64,000 nucleotides of DNA, taken from NCBI GenBank assembly GCA_907165065.1, contig OU015525.1, positions 42,266,037-42,330,036 of the forward strand. The letters are read 5' to 3'. This document shows positions 11,701-23,700 of this stretch, piece by piece. Each line of letters begins with the position of its first letter. Position 1 is the first letter of the stretch. Below the pieces are notes generated by a model that worked only from the letters and a program-made list of their open reading frames with translations, did not search any database and was not told the DNA's origin. This DNA is from Caprimulgus europaeus (Eukaryota; Chordata; Aves; Caprimulgiformes; Caprimulgidae). The translations under genes were made by a program, and so were the position numbers.

Positions 11701-14700
11701 ACCAGCATAGGTTCTTTCCCATGGGGTACTGTCCTTCAGGAATGGACTGCTCTAGTATATGGTCCCCCTATGGGGTCACAGGTCCTGCAAGAAAACCTGC
11801 TCCAGCGTGGACTCTTCTTCATGGGATCACAGCTCCTTCCAGGAGCCTGCTCTAATGTGGGCTTTCCATGGGCTGCAGCTTCCTTTAGGGCACACCTGCC
11901 TACTCTGATGTGGGGACCTCCACAGGCTGCAGGTAGATATCTGCTCCATTGTGGATCTCCATGGACTGCAGAGGTGACAGCCTTCCTCACCATGGGCTGC
12001 AGGGGAATCTCTGCTCTGGTGCCTGGAGCACCTCTTCCTCCTCATTCTTTGCTGACCTTGGTGTCTGCAGAGCTGTTCCTCTCACATATCCTCACTCCTC
12101 TCTCCTGGCTGCTGTTGTGCGGCAGTTTTTACCCCTTCTTAGATATGTTATCACAGAAGTGTTACCACCATTGTTGAGTGGCTCAGCTTTGGCCAGTGGC
12201 AAGTCTGTCCAGGAGCTGGAGGGAACTGGCTCTGTCTGACACGTGGTCCACTTCTGTCTTCTCATAGAGGCTGCCCTTGCAGCCCCCTCGCTATCCAAGT
12301 TTTGCCGCATAAGCTGTTCGTGTTCCTTATGTTTTCATATTGTATTTCAGGGGACAGATGATTTCAGGTGAAGACTGTGAATTTATTCAAAGATTTGAAC
12401 AGAAAAGGAATCCAGAAGAAAAACAGGAGTTGCTGCAAACAGAAGGCAATCAAGTAAGTTTCCTTTCTTTTAATAATATAACTTCTGGGAAGAAGGATGA
12501 CATTTTCATACCAACTCTTTATTTTATTGTTGGCTTTATACAGTTATCATATTATAGAAGTATAAAACTTGCAATTATTTTATTTTTTTTTTTATAGCTA
12601 TAGATCGGACATTCTTTTAAAAACCCATTAAATAATTACTAAATGTCTCATGACTTTGATTCTGTTGTAGGACAAACTACATCAAGCCTTTCCTCATCCC
12701 AGTTTACTTAATAATGCATACTAGTACTTTTTTGGGGGGGCTTTTTTCCTTATTGTTTCTTGATGAGAGCTACTACTAGTGAGATTTCTGCTTAGCTAGC
12801 TGAAAAATTGTAATGTACTAACTTCACTAACTGTTAAGATGGATTCAGTTAAACACAGGTGTCTAGTGTCATTTTTAGGCACAGTAGGAAATGACATATC
12901 TGCATGGACAGAGCTGATACAAGATTGATAAGTGACCTATGACATCTAGCTTATGGAATCCAGGCCGGATGCCCAAAGACACTTCAATGGTATTTGAAGC
13001 GGTGGAATCAGCCTTGAAGCGTGAGGTTGTAGCAGACAATGTCAGACATCAAGAGGATTGGGAGAGGCAGGGGAGAAGGTGAAGAGTAGCAGATGCATTT
13101 AAGACACACAACTTTCCAGCCCTTTCTTCTACTTTAATTTTAGACTGTTCTTTTTTTTTTCTTTCCTCCCAAATTGTATTGTGTGACTGCTATGTAATGA
13201 TCCATAGTTTGCATAATGAATGAAGCATATATGGTGAACATTATATGCCACTATATAATTACAGTGTAGCAATTCAGAGTTTCTTTTTTTTTTTTTCAGT
13301 TTTAGTTGAATGTGAAATGCTGAAACTTTCTTATATGTCTAAGTTTGTTGCTGCTTTGTCAATTTACTTGGTTCTTCTTTTTGCTGCCATAAAAAAAGGA
13401 TGCTGATGGAGATTTTTCTAATCAGTCTTTCAACAAAGCACCTTGCTGAGTAGCGAGTACTTGTTATTTCCTTTGAAAGCCATAAAACAATTTGTAAAGG
13501 GTAACGATCAATGTGATAGAAAACTTTTTGTAATATAACATCAAATTTATTCATCTCTTATTGCAATTGAATAAGATGTTGAGATGCTCAATGCTTATGT
13601 AAGACTTAACTGTGAATTAATGAGGTCCTGTTTTGTATTATCAAAAGGAATGAAGACAATTGCTAATATTAATTTTAACGTCTCTTTTATTTTTCTAGTG
13701 TGCTAAAACATTTATAAACTTGATGACTCATATCTCCAAGGAACAGACGGTTCAGTACATTCTGACTATGGTTGATGATATGCTGCAAGTAGGTCAATAA
13801 CCTGTCTTATTTTTAAGTCTTTAAATGCATGCTTGAATGTTTCCTTAGTCTAATTCAGATATCTTCAGGTGTTTATCATACTGTATTAAAAATAGTATTT
13901 TAAATTTTCAGATCTTGTCTTCAGAAGTTAAATGTTAGAACTAAAGTTGTATAAGTAACTTAGTCTTGTATATGTACGCTCATGTTCTGGAAGTAAAACA
14001 TACCTGTATGCTTGTCTGTCGGCTCTCAACCATGTTTGATGCAAAACTTGGATGTTAAGGGATGATTTGTGACCTTGGCCCTTTCCTGTTGTGTAGATAG
14101 GATATGACTTCTAACTTGAAGTTGTTGAAGCTTTTCCTACAAAGGTGTTAATTTGGTCACCCTCAGCAAGAAGTTGTTGTTTCTGCAGCTCATTATTGTC
14201 AACAGGCATGTTGAAAAGTGTGAACCTCTCCACACAGTACTTCTAACATGGGTATGATGGTGTTCTTTCAGGTGCCTGTCTGTACGTTAGAACTCTGAGT
14301 GAGCGCCCTGACTGCTAGAATAATAGCTAGTGGTGGTGGTGGCAGTTTTTTGAGGCCTATCTACAGCTTTGTCACTCTGACCCTCTTCCTCTTTAGATTT
14401 ACTTTTTCTCAACTGTGACACAAACATCAAGAGGCAGAGAAGACAAAAGGGATCCTCAGTGCCAGTCCTTGATTAGGACACTGGGTTGGGAGTACCTTGT
14501 TTTGGTTTATGCATTTGATGACTAACTTTGTTTTAGTGTGTGAGAACTCTGTTTATTATGGCTACTTTTGTGGGAATGGGTCTTGTTTTCTATGTGAGAC
14601 ATGTTGGTGGCCCCAGAAGTAATCATTTTAACTTGCCGTTCTTTGGAACTTTTTGTGAGTGTTAACAAGTCTTGTTTTGCTCGTGCGCTTTGACATTAGC

Positions 14701-17700
14701 ACATAGCCTATAGCTACAATATGCAATAGCCAATATAATCACCTGTGCTGTGGAATTAATAACCCACAGGTAAAGGCTTTCACTGGCTCATTCTATTCTT
14801 GAAAAACTACATTAGTTCCAGGTGACTACACAAAGCAGCTTTGAGTACTCTCTCCTTTGCTGTATTGGTTCTGTCATCCATGTCTAGATGAACATGCTGT
14901 CTTGACTTTACGGTCATGCACTGACACTTCTGTATGTAGGGCCTTACCCTGCCACAGAAGTGGCACGTGTGGAATTCTTAAGGTTAACCGTAATGACTTT
15001 AAATTGTCCATGTTTTATAGTGATACAGGAGAACAGAGATGTTGGTGCACAGTATATATTTGCTTTTATATGAAATTGGATGCCTTTTCCACTTTAGAAA
15101 TTCTGCTTTAGTGTCTGAAAGGCTGGACTGGCTTTTGTGATGCTCCGTGTGACTTCATTATTCAGAGGTATCTGGGCTTGTGCACGAGCGTCTGCATGCC
15201 ATCATCCCAGGGCTTCCTAACCATCCATATCTCCACTAGAAAAGGCTGAAATAGGACTTGTATATTCTTTTGGTCATGTTCCAATGGTACCACATGCTGT
15301 CAGTGATGCCTTGTATACCCCTGGTTGCACGTTTTCAAGGTGTAAAGTTGTCAGAAAGCAGCGTATTGACCTTTGACTCTGTAACTGTGAGTTCAGTGCA
15401 GTGTCTCTGCATACTGTGTGGACAGAGAAATCTGCAATAGCGGATATAAAATCTCCTGTCTTTGCCCAAATAGTACATGCAAAGGTTTTAAGCAAGAAAT
15501 TGTTCAAGGACATGGCCTGTCATGGTGCCACTGACTTTCAGTAAAATTGTTTTGAGCAAAAATGTTCGATGCAGTTTCATGAGATGAACAAACAGTATTT
15601 GAAAGCTGCCTTTGATAGCTGAAACTTCTTGAAATTATCATAGGTACCAGTATCCAGCTTTTTTCTGTGTTGATAATGACTGTCTGTGTTTCTTCTATTA
15701 TCTTTCTACTCTTGAGAGGTTGTAAAAAAAATCATATCAACTGTGTTTTGAGCACACCAGAAGCCTATCTGGGTATCTAGGATTGTTCTAGCAGTTCTAC
15801 TTACAGGTTTGATTGGTGTTGCAAGAAAGATTTATTTTGGTAGCTGGCAGAAGTGAAATTAATGTGGTGATTGCCTTTGAAGAATATCACCATTCTGCTT
15901 ATTTCTGAAAGTGGAGAGTGTTAGTGTACTGGAATCTCTTAGGAAACATTTCTTGTTCTATTCATATGATAAATACTTGGAACAATTTATCTGGATTAGT
16001 GAACTTGTCACACTGCACAGTCTGTTACTTAAGAAATCTTTACGAACCTGCACCTTAGTTGGTGCAGGTATCGGTATCACCCAAGGGAGCTTCATTGTGC
16101 TTCTTCAGAAATGACAGGTGCTAAATTATTCAACTGTTGATGTGAGAGCTTCAGCTTTTCCTTTTTATCAGTGTAGTCAGTAGCTGCCTAGAAAGGTGCA
16201 GCACTACATATTTAAGGGCTGCATGCAGTTCTCTACTCCCTTACCCTGCACCTTGACAGCAAACCAGACTAGTCTTCTGATTTGACAGCTTGTTGAAATT
16301 ATTTCAGCTTTTCTGCTTCTATACCTGTCTGTCTCCTTGTTAGTTATGTTGTAAACTGAACTCATCGATCTAGTTATTTTTGATCTTTTTAGCTAGACTG
16401 TGTAGCACAAGTGTAGATGCTAACAGCGATTTATTTGATCAAACTGCCACTTTTCATCAAGCTAGCCCTCAGAGAGCAGAGGCTCTCCACCAAGGCACTG
16501 TGTTCATGAGTTGTTTGGTTTTTTTTTTTTAAATTTCATAATTTGAACAACAAAGAGGGTTTTTGACACCTGCTGGATAGCACATTTATCACTGTAAGAG
16601 TTATGACTGTCAGATAACTAGTGACACCTGACCTTCCTCAGTCAATGATTCACTGCACCTCACGGGCTGCAAATTGGTGTCCTAACTTTGATACTTTCAA
16701 TGAAGTGTTGGTTAAAACTCTGTTGCTTAGTAAGGTGCCAGTGGTTGGATCACAGATACATTCAGGTGATCTTGTGCTTAATGGATTGTATTCCAACAAG
16801 CAGGCATGTCTTACTGATTCTAGGTCCATAGACTTAATAATAGGGTGCTGAAATAGGAGGAAAGCCCTTCATCTACAGGAGTTTGAAAATAAAATTCGTG
16901 GGGTAGTGGAGACTGAGATGTTGTTCTCATGTGAGTTTCCCAAATACAGCATTTCAAATAGTTTTGCCTTCCTTCATAGGACTTGTATACTTGGTTGTAG
17001 TAGCTTGACTTCAATGGGGAGAGATCTTGTTAGAATGAAAGCTTAAAAGCTTGCTATCTACCAGGCTAGAAAGTGTGTGGAAATGCTGAGGAAAAGCAAG
17101 AATCCACATATTTGATTTTCTGGAAGATTCTGTATTCTAGGCTGATAAGAAATAGCAGATCTCCTTTTTCTCCTTCATATTTGCATGGCCTCTTCTCTAG
17201 TCTGGTTTAAGGAGAACCATAAAAGCTGCTTTTCACAGTAGTTATTAGGTAAAATCCTTGAAGAAATTGTGCACAGTGCTCAGGTTCAGGTAATTGTGGT
17301 CTTTGGTGGTTCAGCCTAGAAGCCCTGGAGAACAGACTTCTGGTGGCTGAGTCCTCTCCTGGGTATGCAGGTTGCTTGAGATAACAACTGAATCAGTTGC
17401 ATCCTCATCTGGGAGAGAAGAGCTTGCTTCCCATTGGGAGGGATGGAGAGGCAGGACTAGCTTAACGTCGCTGAAGTTTCAGTTGTAGCACATGCAGCCA
17501 AGTTGAACACGAGGTTTTTGTGTGGAAGTAGCAATACATGGAAAACTTTGTATGGACTGTGTTCAAACAGTCCATACATAACTTGGTTGGACTAACAGTA
17601 GTGTTCAACTGGAAAATGACAGTATTTAACTAGTTTCTCATTTATCTCATTCTGCTTGCTTCATCAAAAGGATAAACCCATTTTTACTCAAGCAGCTGTT

Positions 17701-20700
17701 GGAGTACTGAGATGTAACTAGGGTCTCAAAGTTTGTTTCCCCCTGTCCCAAATTTCTAAACTTAATGTTGGAGTACGGAAATGAACTGTATCCACTAGTA
17801 ACTGTCAAACTGAAATTTCCATGGGCTGTTAGAAGCCAGGATACTTTCTGATAATGTGTGCCAACATAATGAGGAGCAAATAACTGCTTTATGTTCAATG
17901 CTTTTAAAAGCCTCTCATCTTTTTCCCTCTCCCGATTTTTACAGGAAAATCATCAGCGTGTTTGCATCTTCTTTGATTATGCAAAACGTGGTAAAAACAC
18001 TGCCTGGTCCTATTTTCTGCCAATGTTGAATCGACAAGATCTTTTCACTGTGCATATGGTAAGTTTTAAATGAACCTCTCTGAAGATGGTAGAGAAAAAT
18101 GCTGGTTTTATTTTTCTTTGGGAGTTTTTGGAGTTTGAAGCTAAACTGGAAAGTTCCTCTTGCAGTCTAGATGAGTTATTTTTAAAACAAGCTTCACTTG
18201 ACCAAATTTTAGAAAGAAAAGTTACATTGTTTATTGATGTTATTTTTTTTCTGGGAGATTAGAGCAGGTTTTAAAAGCTCAGAAAAACTAGGATTTCAGA
18301 ATTAATTAAGCACAATAAGACATAACTAGAAAAATAACTGGTGTCACAACTGTCAGTCAATGCTCCTCATGCTGTACAAATATTAGAATTTAGGTTCTCA
18401 TCCTGTGAAAGGGAAATATCTCTCAGATGCTCCAATTACTATAATGCCGCTTGAAATTTGCTTACAATGGTTTGTAAGCATACTGGGGAAGAAATAATGT
18501 CTGTTGTTGTGGTGGGTTGATCTTGACTGATAGGATAGCTCCCACCAGTTGCTTGCCCAGTGCCCTGCAGTGGGACTGGGGAGAGTATTGAGAGGGCAGA
18601 ATCGAGAAAACTCATGGGTCAAGATAAAAACAGTTCAATAAGTGAAGGGGACAAAAGGCAGGGGGAGTGGAACCCAAAATAAGTCCAACAAAAAGAAGCG
18701 ATGCAAAAGCAATCGCACAACACCAGCAGACTGATGCCCAGGTGGTATATCCATTTGGTCAGCTCTCCTGGCTGTGTCCCCTCCCAGCCTCTTGGCCCTC
18801 CAACCCAGCATACTCACTGGAAGTGTAGAGTGAGAAACAGAGAAGCCCTTGATGTTCTTCAAGCACTGCTCAGCAACAGCTAAAACACTGGTGTGTTATC
18901 AACACTGTTTTGGTCACCAGGCTAAACCACAGCATCTTATGGGCTGCTATGAAGAAAATTAAGTCCATCCCAGCCAAGCCTAGTGCAACCATGTGTGTTG
19001 TGTGGTATCTGCTGTGCTTTGAGCCACTGGCTGCAGCTGGTGTATATGGAGTAACTTTTCTGGAATTTTTAATATTCTTCTGTCATCTGTGGTGAGAACT
19101 GGCCATTTGATCTCAGCAGGTTTTTTTTCCTTATGAGGGAAAATATGATTGTATTACTGTAAATTTCTAATGGAAACCATAGTTTCCACCAATAAAACTT
19201 GTATTATGGCTTGAAGTAGGGGAAAACTGCATGGCTATGGATTGTTCTTCACTGCATATATTTATGCTGGTATGGTATGGTAGAATCAAATCAGTGGCTC
19301 AAGCCACAAAAACACATCTACTGCGTTATGCTGTGGTGGCACTACTGGTGCAAGGAATTCCAGGCAAGTCATCCTGCTGGCACTTAGGTATGGCCAGTGC
19401 AACTGTGTTTGGGGCTGTGCTGTGATTTGAACAGTGAGCTGGACTGTTTTCAGTAAAAGTGTCAGGCTTGATTTTTTTTATTTTCATTTTTTTCTTAAAT
19501 CTGACTGATTCACTGCATGGCTGTGGAATCAAGCTACTTGGTGCAGCAGGAGGAGGAGACTGTTGGTTTTTTGGGTGGGGTTTTTTTTTTTGTGTGTGGT
19601 ATTGTTGCCGAACACTCATCTTGCAAAACAGCAGTCTGAGCAAACTTGGACAACCTTGACTTCTCAGGTATGCAGGTAAAGTGTAATTTTGAGACCCTTG
19701 CAATGCAAACTGATTAGTCTCCCTGGAATAGTGGCTTTCAAATGTATCAAATAGCAATTTCTATGTCTAGTATTTCTCTGCCCAGAGATATGTTATTCAA
19801 ATATTGTTTTCTTTGGGTACTGCAAAAATATGCAAGTAACTTTATAAATCTGAGAACTTCAAATTATGTGGATCCACTTTAAAACAACAAGTTTGCTCCT
19901 GTGCTATACCTTTTAGCATTCCTTGTGCATGTATTCTTTTAAAGCACATTAATGTTTTCAAAACAGTTTTAGATTTGTGCTGTTTGGTCTGTGTTTTTTT
20001 TTCTTTTTTTTTCTTTTGCTTCTCTCCTTACTATGCATGCTGTAAGACTTCTTCTGTCACATCATTGCATCTGCATAGACAGATAAAAATACTTGTCCTC
20101 TGTATCCAGGCTCAAATTTTGCTAGGCTTGAATGATCTCTCATTCATGGGCCAGGTAGCAGTTTTAACTCGGGAGCACGGTAAGCCTGATATGTCATGTT
20201 GTAAAGGTGAAGGGATTTTACAGGGTTACTTGGCTACATTCAGAAGTGGATTTGATGCATTTCAGTGCAGAGGCTGTTGTTCCAGACTCACTTGTATATA
20301 CCTCTGGATATCAGTGGTGGTGGTGCACATCTGAATGCAGTATGGTGGAAGGATGCCTGGAATAGCCTCCTCACTGCATGATGGAGCTGTCTGCAAGCAA
20401 GCGAACCCCCGCTGCAGTAGTTTCTTGGTTAGACTGCTGCTTTACATACAAGCTGGCTCAAATGTTTCTGCAAATAAGCTGGGGGCTGCAATGTAGACTT
20501 CAAACGTAATTTGTAAAGGCTCGCATAGAAATACACTCTTGTTATGCATATTCTTGTGCCACAGACATAATGAAAATTCTTAACCAGACTACGTTTTTAC
20601 TCTTCAACTTCATTCTTAAATTCTACCTCCACTTTTGGTTTTCTGCTCTTCTTTTCCTGGCTTTGAAGCTTGAAGATGACTTGCTTCAGTTTAAGTACAG

Positions 20701-23700
20701 AAAATTTTGCTATCATTTGTGTTGGTATATGCTGTAGTTTCTTAAAGTAGGTCTGGTCATGTATGTGTCAGGCCATTAAGTGTCTTATTATTGATGAATT
20801 TCTGAGTTTAATGGTGTCCTACAGCAGTAGCACATTGATAGCTCTCCTCCACCATCTTCTGAATTCTTCATTGGAACCTGTGAACTTCATCAGCTACAGG
20901 TATCTGATAACATTATGACAAGATACCAGTTAATAGGAAGTAGAAGCAGCAGAAAGCTGAAGAAACAAAATTACTAGGCAAGGAGAGTCCCCTGTGTAGA
21001 AAACAGGTAGATTTATGTAAGGGGGTCATCTTGTATCTAAATGTGGTTTCCAGAGCTTATAGGACTTCACACTGAATCCTGAAATTGCTGTGTTTGAAAA
21101 ATCTGGTTATTGCATTCTTTTTCAGGCAGCAAGAATTATTGCCAAACTGGCTGCATGGGGGAGGGAACTTATGGAAGGCAGTGACTTGAATTACTATTTC
21201 AACTGGATTAAAACTCAGCTCAGTTCACAGGTAAAAAGCTACTTCTGTTTGAACATTACAGTTACTTTGGAAGCCTTTTTCAAGAATATGAGTAAGTAGA
21301 TGTGCAGACAAGGTATATTTCTGGTTTTCTTATTTTTAAATGAAATTTTACTTTGTAATTTTTAAAGCGAAGTATCCTATATTCAAACACATAGTTTTAA
21401 ACTTATTTTCTGTTTTCTACACTAGTCTTTGAAAAGTAAATTAAAAATAAAAAATAAGGCTTTTTGCCTTTTCTGTTGGTTAATACTGACTTTCTTCTGA
21501 ACACCGAGGAAAACATGTGATGAGGGTTTTTTATCTCCCTGTGTTATTTCTCAGAGCTTTTTGCTGGGAAGAAAAATCACATGGCAGTAGGAAGAGAGTA
21601 TAAAATCTTTTTTTTTTTTTTTTTTTCAGTTTATGTAGTACAAAGCTTTTATTTTTAGTCCTGTCTCTTGAAACTAAATAAATCATGACTTATTTGGACA
21701 GGTTTTTAATGGCATTAGCTCAGTATGAACTGCTTACTGCTGGCTTGTCCTTCAAAGATGAATCGTTCTTCTTTGTATTCATTTTTTGAGATTTTCCCTT
21801 CCATCTTTATCACAATGCAGTGATTTTTCATTCTCTAAGGTAGTATTGTAGCAGAAGTGGATTCTGGAGATCAGAGAAGCGTTCAATAGTAATGGTATAT
21901 TTTCATAGTTTTACAACTGAGTTTATTAAAAAGGAATTTTATTTTTTTTCTCTGGCAAAAGAATTTTAAAGTTGGAATTTCCTTCAGGAAGATTCAAGAG
22001 AACAGTTTTCAAATTCTAAGATGCAGATGGATAAAAGTCTTGAGTAAATCCACACTTGAATTAATAAATAAATAAAAATAATTAAATCTTGGTATACCAG
22101 AATTGGCTCCAAGCATATTCTTCTAGACATGATGCGGTGTCTGGGAAATAAATAAAATATGTTATCATAATATATTGAGCAGGAAAAGTATCTAATAGAT
22201 TCTTAATCTTTTCTTTTTATGACTAGAGAGATGGGAGAATTGAAAGAAACTTGGTAACAGCTGTTCTGGAAGGTGAGGGACAGTGCTCTGATTTTAATCT
22301 TTTGGGTTTTTTGCTAGAAACTACGTGGTACAGGGAGTTCAGTGGAAGCAGGAGCAGTCTCCACAAGTGATGTGAGTATTTCTTTGAAATCTGTCAATTT
22401 GCTTCTTTTGGGCAGGTAATATCCACTCCTCAGATTAAGATGCAGAGCTGGTCTGGTGTCAGTAATAGAAAGTACTTGGAATCAAAACTGTACAACAACA
22501 GAGTGCCAGGTGATGGCGCCAAGAAACAAAAGTATTTTTAAAACACTGATTTCACAGAAAATGCTGTCAGTGGAAGTATGTATTTTACAAGTTGGTTTGG
22601 ATAATTTAAAACAATAGATGTATCTAGCATTCTCTTTGTTAAAACTTGAAAAATTGTATGCAAGTAATTTAATAATTGAACAGTACTATCTGTTTAGCAG
22701 TGTACTGTCAGACTTGTAAAAGAAAGCTGAGACTAAGAAGCTTTTGGCTCTAGTGATATGCAGAACTTAGAAAAGGGCACATCAGATATTAAAGCTAACA
22801 TTGTTCTTCAACCTCTGTAGCATGAAATTACAAGAGTACTTTCAAAGCTGTAAGCTTTTCATATTTGAATAGCTTGAATTCAGGGGAGAACAGATTGTTC
22901 TTTTCACATCAGTATTTATTTATACCAAATTTCATGTAGTTATAATGGCTGTTGAGCTTGGAGATGCACTGTGTCAGTATAGCAAACACAAGTGATCATC
23001 ATAACTGGATTTTCTCTTTTGTTGGGGCACAACTAGGCGGTTTATTGCAGCTTTTGAATATGGAGTAGAATTCAGTTTGCTCTTTTGTTCCTTCTGCAGC
23101 CTGAAAGTGTTCACAGTTTTTCAGAAGACTTAAATATGAACCTGGAATTAGTTTTTCTTCTAAATGTAGTCATTGCTTTAAAGTGTTAGCTTCCCATAGA
23201 GAAAAGCCTCTTAAATTAAAACTGGGATTTAAACTCCACTGCCCCCCCCTGCCTCCCTTCCAGTTGTGGCAGTGAGATTGGAAGAAATAGACTTGCACAG
23301 TCTATTAATACATGACTCCATGGGTGCCGCCAGAATTTTGGGTTTTTTGATAATGGGATGGCCTACATGGTACTAGGTTTGCTGGTGTCAAATGGGATTC
23401 ACTTTTCTCAAGGGAGGAAGAGGGTCTTTGATCAGGAGCTTGTGGGGTTCATTGACAGAGCTTTAAAGTAGGCTTGAACAGGGAGGGGGATAATACCAGG
23501 CTTGTCCATGACAATCTGTGGGATGACATGCCAAGGTTAGAGGGACGGGGTGCTAGCAAGGGCCCTCAGCCTGTTGCTCTGAGATATGCTGGGAAGTGTG
23601 CCAGAGCACACTTGAAGTCTTACAGAGATGAGCCAGGTGCTCCTGAGGTAATTGGGGTCAAAAGGGAAACACCGGTGAAACACCTCAAAGGAGTTAAGGG

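Larger units (their letters stand above)
5728..12350 (+). other. ATP6V1H: ATP6V1H intron 1
   Basis: 6.6-kb intron. It holds a pyrimidine tract at 9196-9225, A/C-rich low-complexity sequence at 8596-8690, and an antisense solo LTR at about 11265-12315. No other gene or repeat is recognisable. Confidence 0.85.

Noticed and set aside
11277-12310. Overlapping frames of 192 and 165 codons that look gene-like
   Set aside because: They lie in an ERV LTR with internal tandem repeats. The repeats, not coding selection, keep the frames open.
12340-12597. 85-codon frame starting before exon 2 and running on
   Set aside because: It is the real exon 12351-12453 plus read-through into introns on both sides. 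Splice sites and protein match end the exon at 12453.
21608-21629. T19-CAG acceptor-like sequence in intron 5
   Set aside because: No donor at exon-like distance and no frame consistent with ATP6V1H. Probably just a T tract.
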